Positions 8,727 to 18,710 of a stretch of 64,000 nt of DNA are shown piece by piece. Position 1 is the stretch's first letter. Each line of letters begins with the position of its first letter. The position numbers were made by a program, and so were the translations under genes. Source of the stretch: Sphingomonas soli NBRC 100801 (GTDB taxonomy: Bacteria; Pseudomonadota; Alphaproteobacteria; Sphingomonadales; Sphingomonadaceae); NCBI RefSeq assembly GCF_001591025.1, contig NZ_BCTZ01000001.1, forward strand, positions 307,368-371,367, written 5' to 3'. A model generated the notes under the pieces. The model did not search any database. It was given only the letters and a program-made list of their open reading frames with translations, and was not told the origin of the DNA.

Positions 8727-10244
8727 ATGGGGAGCCTGTTCGATGAAGTGCGCGGGATGCTCCACGCCATCTGGATGCGGCGCTGGATTGCGCTCGCCGT
8801 GGCCTGGGGCATCTGCCTTGCGGGCTGGCTGGTCGTGTCTCAGATGCCGAACAAATATGAATCGCGGGCGCGCATCTTCGTGCAGCTTCGTCAGATCCTG
8901 CCGGGTGCCGACGGCGCCAATCAGGCGGCGCAGGCGCGCGATATCGATCGCGTGCGCCAGACGCTGACTTCCACCGTCAATCTGGAAAAGGTAGTGCGCG
9001 GCACCGACCTGGCGCGCACCGTGGCCACGGATCGCGACATCGCGGATCGGATCGCAGGGCTGCAAAAGTCGATCAAGCTGACCGCGCAGGCCGACAATCT
9101 CTTCGAGATCACTGTGACTGCGTCCAGCGGCAAGCTGGCCAAGCAGATCGCGGAAAAGCTGATCAACATCTTCGTCGAAGGCAGCCTGGCCGATAATCGC
9201 GATGCCAGCAGCCAATCGATGGAATTCCTCGATGCGCAGCTCGATGCGCGCCAGAAGCAGCTTGCTGAAGCCGAGGCGAAGAAGGCCGATTTCCAGGCGC
9301 GCTATCTTGGTGCGCTGCCGGGCACGGGTTCGCTGAACGATCGTATCGCGGCAGCACGCACCCAGCTTGCCAGCGTCCAGTCTGACCTGGCGGCGGCGCA
9401 GAGCGGGCTCAACGCCGTCAATGCGCAGATGGCAGCGACACCGGCCAACATCGCCGGCGCAGGCGGCGCTGCTACTGCGGGGCCTGCGCGCGCACGGCTG
9501 GCGACGCTGCAGGGCCAGCTCGGCGAGGCGCGCGCGCGCGGCTTTACCGACAATCATCCCGACGTGATCGCGCTCAAGGCGCAGATCGCGCAGGCAACCG
9601 GTGCCGCACAGCGCGAGCCGATGTATGGCGGGGGCGGGGGTTCTGCTTCCAACCCGCTCTATCTGAGCCTGAAATCGATGCAGCTCGACAAGAGCGCGAC
9701 GGTGGCCTCGCTGATCCAGCGCAAGAACCAGATCGAAGGCGATCTCAACGCGCTGGAGGCGAAACTCTCCGAGGCGCCCGGCGTCGCCGCCGAGCAGAGC
9801 CAGATCGACCGCGAATATCAGGTGCTCAAGGACCAGTATGACAAATTGCTGGCCGACCGGGAGCAATTGAAGGTCACCAGCTCGGCGCAGAGCGTGTCGG
9901 ACACGGTGAAGTTCAACGTGATCGATCCGCCGACCCAGCCGCGCAGCCCCAACGCGCCCAACCGCCCGCTGCTGCTGGCCGCAGTGCTGATCGCCGGGCT
10001 GGGTGCGGGCGTGGCGGCCGCGTTCGCGCTGGCCAAGCTCAAGACGACGTTCTCGACCGCTGCCAAGCTGGAAAAGGCATCGGGCATGCCGGTGATCGGA
10101 TCGATCGGCGAGGTGCTGACGCAGGCGCAAATCGCCATGCGCCGCAAGAAGCTGACCCTCTTCGCCGGGGGAATGGCGGCGCTGGGACTCGCGTTCCTTG
10201 GCCTGGTCGGCGTCGAATTCCTCCAGCGCGGAATGGGAGCCTGA
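8727..10244 (+). CDS. Polysaccharide chain-length determinant (Wzz-like), XrtA system
   Basis: A 505-residue inner-membrane co-polymerase. An N-terminal Wzz domain begins with a membrane helix (about residues 18-36). A long periplasmic, Gln/Ala-rich coiled coil covers about 150-390. The Pro-rich PPTQPRSPNAPNR motif precedes the second membrane helix near 415-437, and a third hydrophobic stretch lies at about 476-500. The cytoplasmic kinase is a separate gene (next), as is typical of XrtA loci. It sets chain length in Wzx/Wzy-type polymer assembly. Confidence 0.93.
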   Translation: MGSLFDEVRGMLHAIWMRRWIALAVAWGICLAGWLVVSQMPNKYESRARIFVQLRQILPGADGANQAAQARDIDRVRQTLTSTVNLEKVVRGTDLARTVATDRDIADRIAGLQKSIKLTAQADNLFEITVTASSGKLAKQIAEKLINIFVEGSLADNRDASSQSMEFLDAQLDARQKQLAEAEAKKADFQARYLGALPGTGSLNDRIAAARTQLASVQSDLAAAQSGLNAVNAQMAATPANIAGAGGAATAGPARARLATLQGQLGEARARGFTDNHPDVIALKAQIAQATGAAQREPMYGGGGGSASNPLYLSLKSMQLDKSATVASLIQRKNQIEGDLNALEAKLSEAPGVAAEQSQIDREYQVLKDQYDKLLADREQLKVTSSAQSVSDTVKFNVIDPPTQPRSPNAPNRPLLLAAVLIAGLGAGVAAAFALAKLKTTFSTAAKLEKASGMPVIGSIGEVLTQAQIAMRRKKLTLFAGGMAALGLAFLGLVGVEFLQRGMGA

Positions 10245-10248
10245 TCGC

Positions 10249-11250
10249 ATGAACGAACAGACTCCGCGCCGCTATCGCGGGACGCTGCTCGAAAGGGCGG
10301 CGGCGCAATTCCATTATGCGCCCACGGGCCCCGTCATCCCCGACGTCGCGGCTGCGCCTGCCTCCCCGCCGCCCGCACCTGCGCCCGCTCCGCAGGCACA
10401 ACAGCCCATGGCTGGCAATATTCCCGATGGTCCGGCGCTGCGCAGGGGCGCTGGCGAATATGAGCAGGCGAGCATCGCGGTGCCGCAACAGCCCACCGAG
10501 GGCCGCCGCATAGCGCCGATCGACCGCACCGCGCTGCGCGCGGGCGGGATGATCGTGCCCGGCGGGCAGATCACGCCGCTGGCAGAAGAATTCCGCATGG
10601 TGAAGCGCCAGCTTTTGCTGACCGCACGCGCCGTGGCGGCCAAGGACACCGCCAAGGCCGCAGATCGGGCACGCATGGTTCTGGTCTGTTCGGCAAACCC
10701 GGACGAGGGCAAGACCTTCTGCGCGATCAACCTGGCGCTTTCGATGGCGGCCGAGAAGGATGTCGAAATCCTGCTGGTCGATGCCGATTTCGCCAAGCCC
10801 GATATCCTCGACCGGCTTGGTATCACCGGTGGCCCGGGGTTGCTTGATGCGCTTTCCGGAGCGGTCGCCAATGTCGAAGACTGCATCATCGACACCGATA
10901 TCCCGCAGCTTTCGGTGCTGCCTGCCGGTGCGAAGACCGTCAGCGACACGGAACTTCTCGCCAGCGACCGCGCCCGCGCGATCCTGGACGGGCTGGCGCA
11001 GGCCAATCCGCGCCGCATCGTAATCTTCGATTCTCCCCCCGCACTGGCGGCGTCACCGGCTTCGGTGCTCGCATTGCATGTGGGGCAGGTTCTTGTCGTG
11101 GTCCGCGCGGACCAGACCAGTGAAGGCGACCTTCGGGACGCCGTGAGTGCCCTCGACGGGTGCGAGCATATCCAGCTCGTCCTCAATTCGGTCTCGTTCC
11201 AGCCAGGCGGACGCCGGTTCGGAAGCTATTATGAGGAGGCGGGCAAGTGA
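10249..11250 (+). CDS. XrtA-associated tyrosine autokinase (BY-kinase)
   Basis: A 333-residue cytoplasmic bacterial tyrosine kinase partner of the chain-length determinant. A disordered Pro/Ala-rich N-terminus (about residues 30-60) precedes the Walker A segment SANPDEGKTF (about 148-157). Walker A' is LLVDADFAKP, and the Walker B-type strand reads IVIFDSPP. The C-terminus ends GSYYEEAGK, giving a minimal tyrosine cluster. Start ATG 10249 lies 4 bp after the previous stop. Its stop overlaps the GTG start of the outer-membrane protein gene. Confidence 0.92.
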   Translation: MNEQTPRRYRGTLLERAAAQFHYAPTGPVIPDVAAAPASPPPAPAPAPQAQQPMAGNIPDGPALRRGAGEYEQASIAVPQQPTEGRRIAPIDRTALRAGGMIVPGGQITPLAEEFRMVKRQLLLTARAVAAKDTAKAADRARMVLVCSANPDEGKTFCAINLALSMAAEKDVEILLVDADFAKPDILDRLGITGGPGLLDALSGAVANVEDCIIDTDIPQLSVLPAGAKTVSDTELLASDRARAILDGLAQANPRRIVIFDSPPALAASPASVLALHVGQVLVVVRADQTSEGDLRDAVSALDGCEHIQLVLNSVSFQPGGRRFGSYYEEAGK

Positions 11251-12854
11251 CCCGGCTGATTTTCGCAACCGCGACCCTGGCCTGCGTGGCTGGACTCGCA
11301 TCGCCCGCCAATGCGCAGAAGGTACGCGTAGGACCGTATATCGAAGCGAGCCAGGTGGTGACTGCCGATCTGAGCGGTGGGGACGTGCTGACCTATACGA
11401 CGGCGGCCGTGGGCGTTGATGCGTCGGTCCACACGAAGCGGGTGGAAGTGCAGCTGAGCTACAAATATGAGCGCCGCTTCGCCTATCAGAAGCCGCTGAA
11501 CAACGATCAGATGCATTCGGGCCTGGCGCGCGTGAAGGCGGCGGTTGCGCCGGGATTCAGCATCGAGGCGGGCGGCATCGCCACGCGCACGCGTTCGGAT
11601 ATTCGCGGCGACGCGCTGCTCACCAACCAGGGCAACAGCCGCAATTCGGCGCAGCTCTATTCGGGCTATGTCGGCCCCAACTTCGCAAGCCGTATCGGGC
11701 CGATCATGGCCAATGCCGCCTATCGCTTTGGCTATACCAAGGTCGAGTCACCGGGTGCGACGGGCGTGGGCGCCGGGCCCCGGCTCGATGCCTATGACAG
11801 CTCGAAGGTGCATGTCGCGACCGCGAGCCTGGGCGTGAAATCGGGGACGGTGCTGCCCGTGGGCGTGACCGTCAGCGGCTCCTACACGCGCGAGGATGCC
11901 GGGCAGCTCGACCAGCGCTTCGAGGGCAAGTTCGCTCGTGGCGACGTGGTTCTGCCGATCGCCCGCGGCTTCGCCATCGGTGGCGGCGTGGGCTATGAAA
12001 AGATCCAGATCAGCCAGAAGGACGCGGTGCGCGACGCTTCGAACAACCCGGTGGTGGACGCCAGGGGCCGGTTCGTGACGGACAATGCCTCGCCCCGGCG
12101 GCTGGCCTATGACCTTGACGGGATATTCTGGGACGCGGGCGTGATCTGGAAGCCGAGCCGCCGCACCTTCCTCGAAGCGCGCGTCGGCAAGCGCTACGGC
12201 TCGATGAGCTATACCGGCTCGCTCAGCTACCAGATGGGCCCGGGCAGCGGCATCCAGATCGGCGTCTATGACAATGTCCAGACGTTTGGCCAGCAGGTCA
12301 GCGGCTCGCTTGCGACGCTGCCGACCAGCTTCGTCACCACGACGGATCCCTTTGGCAATCAATATGGCGGCTGCATCTATGGCACGACGGGAAGCGCTGC
12401 GGGCGGCTGCCTGAACAACGTCTTCGCCTCCGCTGCCACCTCCGCATATCGCTCGCGCGGCGTGACCGGCGTGGCCGTTCTCAACCGGGGCGGGACGCGC
12501 CTGGGGCTGGGCGGCGGCTATTCGCGCCGCACCTTCATCGCGCCGACCGGGACGCCTGGCTTCAACATCAATGGACGTTCGGACGAGAGCTTCTACGCCC
12601 AGGTGTTTGGATCCACCGATGTGGGCCGCAACGGCGCGTTTTCCGCCAGCGCTTTCGGCAGCTATTACGATACCGATATCGCGGGCGCAGACGGCGTGCT
12701 CGGCTGGGGAGCCAATACGGCCTACACGCATCGCTTCGGCCCGCTGGGCGCCACGGTTTCGGCAGGCGTCTTCGGGTTCGACAACAAGAATTCGACGACC
12801 GGAAGCAGTAATACCGCGGCGCAGGCCTTGCTCGGCTTGCGGTACGGGTTCTGA
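11247..12854 (+). CDS. XrtA/PEP-CTERM system outer-membrane beta-barrel protein
   Basis: A 535-residue secreted protein. The signal peptide ends in SPANAQ (about residue 24), and the rest is a Gly/Ser/Tyr-rich sequence of alternating amphipathic strands ending in an aromatic residue (LGLRYGF), as in outer-membrane barrels. Its position between the autokinase and the ATPase matches the TIGR03016-type protein of XrtA loci. GTG 11247 overlaps the kinase stop. It probably helps pass polymer or PEP-CTERM proteins through the outer membrane, but this is inferred from position. Confidence 0.85.
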   Translation: MTRLIFATATLACVAGLASPANAQKVRVGPYIEASQVVTADLSGGDVLTYTTAAVGVDASVHTKRVEVQLSYKYERRFAYQKPLNNDQMHSGLARVKAAVAPGFSIEAGGIATRTRSDIRGDALLTNQGNSRNSAQLYSGYVGPNFASRIGPIMANAAYRFGYTKVESPGATGVGAGPRLDAYDSSKVHVATASLGVKSGTVLPVGVTVSGSYTREDAGQLDQRFEGKFARGDVVLPIARGFAIGGGVGYEKIQISQKDAVRDASNNPVVDARGRFVTDNASPRRLAYDLDGIFWDAGVIWKPSRRTFLEARVGKRYGSMSYTGSLSYQMGPGSGIQIGVYDNVQTFGQQVSGSLATLPTSFVTTTDPFGNQYGGCIYGTTGSAAGGCLNNVFASAATSAYRSRGVTGVAVLNRGGTRLGLGGGYSRRTFIAPTGTPGFNINGRSDESFYAQVFGSTDVGRNGAFSASAFGSYYDTDIAGADGVLGWGANTAYTHRFGPLGATVSAGVFGFDNKNSTTGSSNTAAQALLGLRYGF

Positions 12855-12864
12855 GGATAGCCAG

Positions 12865-13989
12865 ATGTACGACGACCATTACGGATTGACGGGCAGGCCC
12901 TTCCAGCTCACCCCCGATCCCAAATTCTGGTTCGACACCGCCACGCACCGCAAGGCGATGGCCTATCTCGGCTATGGCCTGAGCCAGGGTGAAGGATTCG
13001 TCGTCATCACGGGCGATCCCGGCGTAGGCAAGACCACCCTGATGGGGCATCTGCTCGGCGAGATCGATCGCGAGCGGCTCAACGTCATCAAGATCGTATC
13101 GTCGCAGCTTCGCCCCGAGGACCTGTTGCGGCTGGTGTGCGCGGGGCTTGAGATCAATGCGGCCGGCATGACCAAGGCCGACATGCTCGCCGCCATCGAG
13201 CGGGGGCTGCACGGCGTCGCGCGGAGCGGCCGCCGCACCCTGCTGGTGGTCGATGAGGCGCAGGCGCTGCCGATCGAAAGCCTGGAGGAGCTGCGGATGC
13301 TCTCCAATTTCCAGGCGGGCGGTTATCCGCTGCTGCAAATCTTCCTGCTCGGACAGCCCGAATTCCGCGTCACCCTGGCCGAACCGCGGCTGGAGCAGTT
13401 GCGCCAGCGCGTGATCGCGATGCACCATCTGGAGCCGATGGAAGCGGACGAAGTCGAACCCTATCTGATCCACCGCTTGTCGTGCGTCGGCTGGCGGGGC
13501 AAGCCGCGTTTCACCAACGATGCGGTGGCGGCGATGTATCGCTGGTCGAACGGCTCGCCGCGCCTGCTGAACCAGCTTGCCAGCCGCGTGCTGCTGTTCG
13601 GCGCGGTCGAGCAGATCGAGACCTTTGGCGAGCGCGAAGTGACGACGGTTATCGCCGATCTGCAGGGGGATACGGTCACCGGCGGCTATATGCCGAGGGA
13701 AACCGAGCCGCTGGAGCTGAACGAGATCGCGCCGATGCCGATGGGTACCCCCGCGCCGCCGCCGCCGGTGGATGCGCTGCCGCTGCGCCCGGCTGTGGCG
13801 GCACCTCCGCCTGCGCCTGCGCCCGCGGGCAACGACCCGATGGTTGAGCGGATCGCTCAGCTGGAAGCGCAGGTGAAGGATCAGGATGAGGCGCTGCGCC
13901 GCGTGCTGAGCCTGCTGGTCGACTGGGTCGAATCCAACGACACCGGCCGCCGCCCGGACCTTTCCGGGCTGCGCGGAAACGCGGCCTGA
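12865..13989 (+). CDS. XrtA/PEP-CTERM system-associated ATPase (ExeA-like)
   Basis: A 374-residue AAA-type ATPase related to ExeA/GspA. The start MYDDHYGLTGRPFQLTPDP is characteristic. Walker A is GDPGVGKTTL (about residues 49-58) and Walker B is LLVVDEAQAL (about 127-136). After residue 280 comes a Pro/Ala-rich linker and a final coiled coil. ATG 12865 follows GAGGATAG. In XrtA loci this ATPase is always next to the outer-membrane protein and is presumed to energise assembly. Confidence 0.92.
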   Translation: MYDDHYGLTGRPFQLTPDPKFWFDTATHRKAMAYLGYGLSQGEGFVVITGDPGVGKTTLMGHLLGEIDRERLNVIKIVSSQLRPEDLLRLVCAGLEINAAGMTKADMLAAIERGLHGVARSGRRTLLVVDEAQALPIESLEELRMLSNFQAGGYPLLQIFLLGQPEFRVTLAEPRLEQLRQRVIAMHHLEPMEADEVEPYLIHRLSCVGWRGKPRFTNDAVAAMYRWSNGSPRLLNQLASRVLLFGAVEQIETFGEREVTTVIADLQGDTVTGGYMPRETEPLELNEIAPMPMGTPAPPPPVDALPLRPAVAAPPPAPAPAGNDPMVERIAQLEAQVKDQDEALRRVLSLLVDWVESNDTGRRPDLSGLRGNAA

Positions 13990-13994
13990 GACGC

Positions 13995-14837
13995 ATGATC
14001 ACCAACGCCCTCTCCGTAGATATCGAGGACTGGTTCCAGGTCGGCGCGTTCGAGAACACGATCTCGCGCGACGATTGGGATTCGCTCGAGCATCGCGTGG
14101 AGGCGAATACGGACGCCGTGCTGGCGCTGTTCGACGAAAGCGGGGTGAAGGGGACGTTCTTCACGCTCGGCTGGGTGGCCGAGCGCTACCCCGCGCTGAT
14201 CCGCCGCGTCGCGGATGCAGGGCATGAAGTCGCCAGCCATGGCTGGGACCATCAACGCGTATTCAACATGGGACCCGATCAGTTTCGCGCCGACCTGGCC
14301 AAGGCGAAAGCGGCGCTTGAGGATGCCTCGGGCACAGAGGTGACCGGGTATCGTGCGCCCAGCTTCTCGATCGACCGGCGCACGCCCTGGGCGCATGCCG
14401 TGCTGGCCGAGCAGGGCTATCGTTATTCCTCCAGCATCGCACCGATCGCGCATGATCATTATGGCTGGCCCGATGCACCGCGCGGCGCCTTCAAGCCGGT
14501 GGCGGGTGCGGAGCTGATCGAGATACCGGTCACGATCGCGAAGTTTCTCGGCAGGGAGATCACCGCGGGCGGCGGGTTTTTCCGGCTGCTGCCGGGGCGG
14601 GTGACCGGCGATGCGGTGCGCGCTTCCAACCAGAGCGACCGCCCGGCGGTATTCTATTTCCATCCGTGGGAGATCGACCCCGGCCAACCCCGCGTGGCGA
14701 ACGCGCCGCTCAAGTCGCGGCTTCGTCACTATGCGCGGCTAGGGGCAATGGCAGGGAAGCTGAAGACGCTGATCGGCAATCATCGATGGGGGCGCATGGA
14801 CGCGATCGCGGCACGCGAGGCGGAGAAGCTGGCATGA
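13995..14837 (+). CDS. XrtA system polysaccharide deacetylase (NodB fold, CE4)
   Basis: A 280-residue carbohydrate esterase family 4 protein. NALSVDIEDWFQV at the N-terminus holds the catalytic Asp pair. HEVASHGWDHQRV carries the metal-binding HxxxH-type motif, and GYRAPSFSI supplies the Arg/Pro motif. No signal peptide is visible, so it may act on lipid-linked intermediates at the cytoplasmic face. It ends in an ATGA overlap with the FemAB gene. Confidence 0.93.
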   Translation: MITNALSVDIEDWFQVGAFENTISRDDWDSLEHRVEANTDAVLALFDESGVKGTFFTLGWVAERYPALIRRVADAGHEVASHGWDHQRVFNMGPDQFRADLAKAKAALEDASGTEVTGYRAPSFSIDRRTPWAHAVLAEQGYRYSSSIAPIAHDHYGWPDAPRGAFKPVAGAELIEIPVTIAKFLGREITAGGGFFRLLPGRVTGDAVRASNQSDRPAVFYFHPWEIDPGQPRVANAPLKSRLRHYARLGAMAGKLKTLIGNHRWGRMDAIAAREAEKLA

Positions 14838-15907
14838 ACGCGCCGCTGCTCGCCCGCCCGGTGGGGCTTCGTATCGCCGATCTGGGCGACGCCATCGAAC
14901 GCGCGCGGATCGGCGCGTTCGTACACGATTCCGCTGATGGCACGCCGTTTCACCTGCCGGCCTGGAGCGTCGCGGTCGCGCGCGGGTGCGGGCAGAGGAA
15001 CCATTATCTGGTCGCAGAGGGCGGCAATGGCCAGCTGGTTGGCGCAATGCCGCTGACCGAGGTGCATTCGCCGCTGTTTGGGCGCGCCCTCGTGTCCGCG
15101 GCGTTCGGGGTTGGCGGCGGCATCCTGGCCGATAATCCGCGCGTGGCGGCGGGGCTTGGACAGGCTGCATGGGCGCTGGCCGGGCGACTGAGCTGCCCGG
15201 TGATGGAAGTGCGCGGCGGGCCGCTGCCGGGGCCCGAATGGGACGTGGATACGACCCGCTATCTGGGGTTCGTCCGTGACCTGGCGGCGGACGATGAGGC
15301 TGAGTTGCTGGCGATCCCGCGCAAGCAGCGCGCCGAGGTGCGCAAGTCGCTCGACACCGACCTCGAGGTGATCGTGGGCAATGGCGAGGACGAGCAGCGT
15401 ACGCATTATGCGGTCTATGCCGAATCGGTCCGCAACCTGGGCACGCCGGTATTCCCCAAAGCGCTGTTTTCCGAAGTTTTGAAGGAGTTTGGCAAAGCCG
15501 CCGACCTGCTTATAGTCCGCCGTGGCGGAGTAGCGGTGTCGAGCGTTTTGAGCCTGTATTGGAAGGGAACGGTCTATCCCTATTGGGGTGGCGGGACCCG
15601 CGATGCGCGCGCGCTGCGCGCCAATGACCGGATGTATTTCGAGCTGATGCGCCATGCGCGCGCACGCGGATGCGCGCGGTTCGATTTCGGGCGATCCAAA
15701 ACCGGCACCGGCGCGGCCGCATTCAAGAAGAACTGGGGTTTCGAGCCGGCACCGCTGACCTATTATGAGCGCGTCGCCGAAGGCGCGAAGGCGCGCGACG
15801 CGAGCCCGGCCAATCCCAAATTCAGCCTGCAGGTGAAGCTGTGGAGCAAGCTGCCGCTTGCCGTGGCGAACCGCGTCGGTCCGTGGATTTCGCGGGGGCT
15901 GGGCTGA
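14834..15907 (+). CDS. FemAB-family (GNAT-fold) XrtA/PEP-CTERM system protein
   Basis: A 357-residue protein with tandem GNAT-like folds as in FemAB peptidyltransferases. The stretch IPRKQRAEVRKSLDTDLEV is typical of the family, and DFGRSKTGTGAAAFKKNWG matches the conserved C-terminal motif. FemAB enzymes transfer aminoacyl groups from aminoacyl-tRNA; the XrtA homologues are thought to decorate the polymer or its precursor with an acyl/aminoacyl group. Coupled to both neighbours by ATGA and TGATG overlaps. Confidence 0.9.
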   Translation: MNAPLLARPVGLRIADLGDAIERARIGAFVHDSADGTPFHLPAWSVAVARGCGQRNHYLVAEGGNGQLVGAMPLTEVHSPLFGRALVSAAFGVGGGILADNPRVAAGLGQAAWALAGRLSCPVMEVRGGPLPGPEWDVDTTRYLGFVRDLAADDEAELLAIPRKQRAEVRKSLDTDLEVIVGNGEDEQRTHYAVYAESVRNLGTPVFPKALFSEVLKEFGKAADLLIVRRGGVAVSSVLSLYWKGTVYPYWGGGTRDARALRANDRMYFELMRHARARGCARFDFGRSKTGTGAAAFKKNWGFEPAPLTYYERVAEGAKARDASPANPKFSLQVKLWSKLPLAVANRVGPWISRGLG

Positions 15908-17163
15908 TGGGTGACATCCTTTTCCTGGCGCACCGCGTGCCTTATCCGCCCGACCGGGGCGACAAGATCCGCGGCTTCAACATACTGAAATATCTGTCCA
16001 CCAAGCAGCGCGTCCACCTGATCGCCTTTGCTGACGATCCCAAGGATCTGAAGCAGAAGGGCGGGCTGGCCAAATATACCGGCAACCGATCGATCATCTG
16101 GCGCGCCAAGAGCCAGATGAAGGCGGGCTTGCAGGCGCTGTTCTCGCATCGCCCGATATCGCTGACCGCGTTCGACAATGATGCGGTGCGCGAGGCCGTG
16201 GAGAATATGCTGACGCGGCACGCGATCGATACGATCTTCGTGTTTTCAAGCCAGATGGCGCAATATCTTCCGGCGCGCCCGCATCAGCGGGTGATCATGG
16301 ATTTCGTCGATATGGATTCGGCGAAGTTCGCCGCCTATGCGCAGACATCGAAGGGAGCGATGGGCTGGATGCTGGGCCGCGAGGCGCGCCTGCTGCTGGC
16401 GCACGAGAAGGCGATCGCGGCGCGCGCGGACGCCAGCCTGTTCGTCAGCGAGGCAGAGGCGGAGCTGTTTCGCCAGCGTACGGGCGCGGACCGGGTCCAT
16501 GTCGTCGAGAATGGCATCGATACCGACTTTTTCGATCCGTCGGCGGCGTTCAAGCGGATCGACACGATGGGGCGGTCGATCGTGTTCACCGGGCAGATGG
16601 ACTATCGCCCGAACGTGGAGGGCGTCACCTGGTTTGTCGAGACGATCCTGCCGCATATCCGGCTGGTGCATCCCGATGCGCGCTTCATGATCGTGGGCCG
16701 GAACCCGACCGACGCGGTGAAGGCGCTGACCAAGCATCCGGGCGTGACCGTGGTGGGCGAGGTCGCCGATGTGCGAGGCTGGCTGGCGCAGGCGGCGGTG
16801 GTCGTCGCGCCGCTCAAGTTGGCGCGCGGTATCCAGAACAAAGTGCTGGAAGGCATGGCGATGGCGCGACCCGTGGTCGCATCCGAAGCAGCCGCGACCG
16901 GCATCGAGCATAATGGCACGATCCGGGTAGGCTCGACCGTGGGCGAGATCGCGGAGCATGTGACGCAATTGCTGTCCGATCGCCGCAAGGCCGCTGCGAT
17001 GGGCGAGGCGGCGCGCCAGCAGGTTATGGATCATTATAGCTGGGCCGCGCGGCTCGCCCCGCTCGACGAAGTGCTGGGCCTGCCGCTGCGCGACGCCAAG
17101 CAGAAGCATACCGCCCGGGCGACCGATGTGGTCAAGCCGCCACGGAGGCGGCACGTGGCATGA
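15907..17163 (+). CDS. XrtA/PEP-CTERM system glycosyltransferase (GT-B fold)
   Basis: A 418-residue GT4-like glycosyltransferase. The N-terminus FLAHRVPYPPDRGDKIR matches the TIGR03087-type XrtA glycosyltransferase. The C-terminal donor-binding region has VENGIDTDFFDP, FTGQMDYRPNVEG and the late segment LKLARGIQNKVLEGMAMARPVV-like core with the catalytic Glu. It extends the exopolysaccharide repeat unit in the cytoplasm; sugar specificity is not deducible. ATG overlaps the previous stop (TGATG), and its own stop overlaps the exosortase start. Confidence 0.92.
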   Translation: MGDILFLAHRVPYPPDRGDKIRGFNILKYLSTKQRVHLIAFADDPKDLKQKGGLAKYTGNRSIIWRAKSQMKAGLQALFSHRPISLTAFDNDAVREAVENMLTRHAIDTIFVFSSQMAQYLPARPHQRVIMDFVDMDSAKFAAYAQTSKGAMGWMLGREARLLLAHEKAIAARADASLFVSEAEAELFRQRTGADRVHVVENGIDTDFFDPSAAFKRIDTMGRSIVFTGQMDYRPNVEGVTWFVETILPHIRLVHPDARFMIVGRNPTDAVKALTKHPGVTVVGEVADVRGWLAQAAVVVAPLKLARGIQNKVLEGMAMARPVVASEAAATGIEHNGTIRVGSTVGEIAEHVTQLLSDRRKAAAMGEAARQQVMDHYSWAARLAPLDEVLGLPLRDAKQKHTARATDVVKPPRRRHVA

Positions 17164-18698
17164 CCGTGGCAGCGCCTGCGGGCGATTTCGTCCCTGCGAA
17201 GCGCCTGTTCGATGCGCGCTGGCGGCGTCATGCCGGATTGCTGGTGGCGGTCTGGCTCGGCCTCCTCGTCCTCTTCCGGGGCGATACCGCCGATCTGGCG
17301 ACGATCTATTGGACGAACACCACTTTCGGGCATTGCCTGTTCGTCGCGCCCGTCATTGCATGGCTGGTGTGGCAGCGCAGGAACGAGCTGGCGCTGGTAG
17401 TACCGCAGGGCTGGTGGCCGGGGCTCGCATTGGTCGCAGCCGGCGGCTTTGGCTGGGTTCTGGGCGATGCGGCGAGCGTGGCATTGTTCCGCCATGCCGG
17501 GCTGGTGTTGATGCTGCAGGGCGCTGTGGTGACGGTGCTTGGCCCGAACGTGGCGCGGGCGCTGCTGTTTCCGCTTTGCTACATGGCGTTTCTGGTGCCC
17601 TTCGGGGACTTTTTGGAGGGGCCGCTCCAGGACATCACCACGGCTATCGTGATCCCCTTGCTGCACGTGACCGGGGTGCCCGCCGTGGTGGATGGCGTGC
17701 TGATCACCACGCCCAACGGCTTTTTCGAGATCGCCGAGGCCTGTTCGGGCGCGAAATTCGTGATCGCGATGGTTGCCTATGGCGTTCTGGTCGCCAACGT
17801 CTGCTACGTTTCGTGGCGCAGGCGCGCCGCGTTCCTCGCGATGGCGCTGATCGTGCCGATCATCGCCAACGGCATCCGCGCCTGGGGGACGATCTATGCC
17901 GCGTGGTGGACCTCGGTGGAGCGCGCCACGGGGATGGATCATATCGTCTATGGCTGGGTGTTCTTCGCGGTCGTGATGGTCGTAGTGCTCGCGATCGGCT
18001 GGAAATGGTTCGATCGCGATCCGGATGCCGCCTGGTTCGATCCGGCATCGCTCGCTACGGCGCCGACGCGGCGGATCGAAGCCCCGCTGGCATCGCTGCT
18101 TGTATTGCTGGTGGCGAGCCTGTTCCTTGGCTGGTCGAGCCTGAATGCGGCGCGGGCGGCGCCTTTGCCGGAGGCGGTGGAACTGCCCGAAGTTCCGGGC
18201 TGGCAGCGCGCCGCACTCAGCACCCGCGCCGCCTGGTCGCCCAATTATCCGGGCGCCGATCATTTCCTGATCGGGCGCTACGTGGATGCGCAGGGCAGGG
18301 CGGTGGACCTTGCGGTCGCGGTCTATGCCAGCCAGCACGAGGACAAGGAACTGGTGGGCTTCGGGATCGGCGCGATCCGCGAGAACGACAAATGGGTGCG
18401 CATCGAAGGGCTGTCGCGCGCCGATGGCGGGAAGGCGCTGCGCATGGTCGGCCCGGGGCGGATCGAGCGCGAGACGGTTACCTGGTACCGGATCGGCGGA
18501 ATGCTGACCGGCAGCGACAATCGCGTGAAGCTGATGACGCTCAGAAACAAGATGCTCGGTGGCGATCAGGCGGCGGCAGCGGTGCTGGTTTCGGCCGAGC
18601 AGGATGGCGACGGGCGCGCGCATGGCGCGATCGAGGATTTCCTGCGCGCGCTAGGGCCGCTGGACGCGTTTGCGGATCGGATGACGGGCGTTCGTTAA
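17160..18698 (+). CDS. xrtA: Exosortase A fused to EpsI domain
   Basis: A 512-residue integral membrane cysteine protease/transpeptidase that recognises PEP-CTERM tails. About eight hydrophobic segments lie in residues 25-295. The catalytic triad is visible as Cys195 in EACSGAKF, Arg240 in NGIRAW and His261 in MDHIVYGW. From about residue 300 onward there is one further membrane helix and a soluble EpsI domain, so exosortase and EpsI are a single polypeptide here. It overlaps the glycosyltransferase by ATGA. No PEP-CTERM substrate gene is evident in this window, so the substrates must be elsewhere. Confidence 0.95.
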   Translation: MTVAAPAGDFVPAKRLFDARWRRHAGLLVAVWLGLLVLFRGDTADLATIYWTNTTFGHCLFVAPVIAWLVWQRRNELALVVPQGWWPGLALVAAGGFGWVLGDAASVALFRHAGLVLMLQGAVVTVLGPNVARALLFPLCYMAFLVPFGDFLEGPLQDITTAIVIPLLHVTGVPAVVDGVLITTPNGFFEIAEACSGAKFVIAMVAYGVLVANVCYVSWRRRAAFLAMALIVPIIANGIRAWGTIYAAWWTSVERATGMDHIVYGWVFFAVVMVVVLAIGWKWFDRDPDAAWFDPASLATAPTRRIEAPLASLLVLLVASLFLGWSSLNAARAAPLPEAVELPEVPGWQRAALSTRAAWSPNYPGADHFLIGRYVDAQGRAVDLAVAVYASQHEDKELVGFGIGAIRENDKWVRIEGLSRADGGKALRMVGPGRIERETVTWYRIGGMLTGSDNRVKLMTLRNKMLGGDQAAAAVLVSAEQDGDGRAHGAIEDFLRALGPLDAFADRMTGVR

Positions 18699-18710
18699 TC
18701 TCCCCCTTTT

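Noticed and set aside
17034..18623. 529-residue minus-strand ORF under exosortase A
   Set aside because: Exosortase on the other strand has membrane helices and a full catalytic triad; the antisense frame has none.
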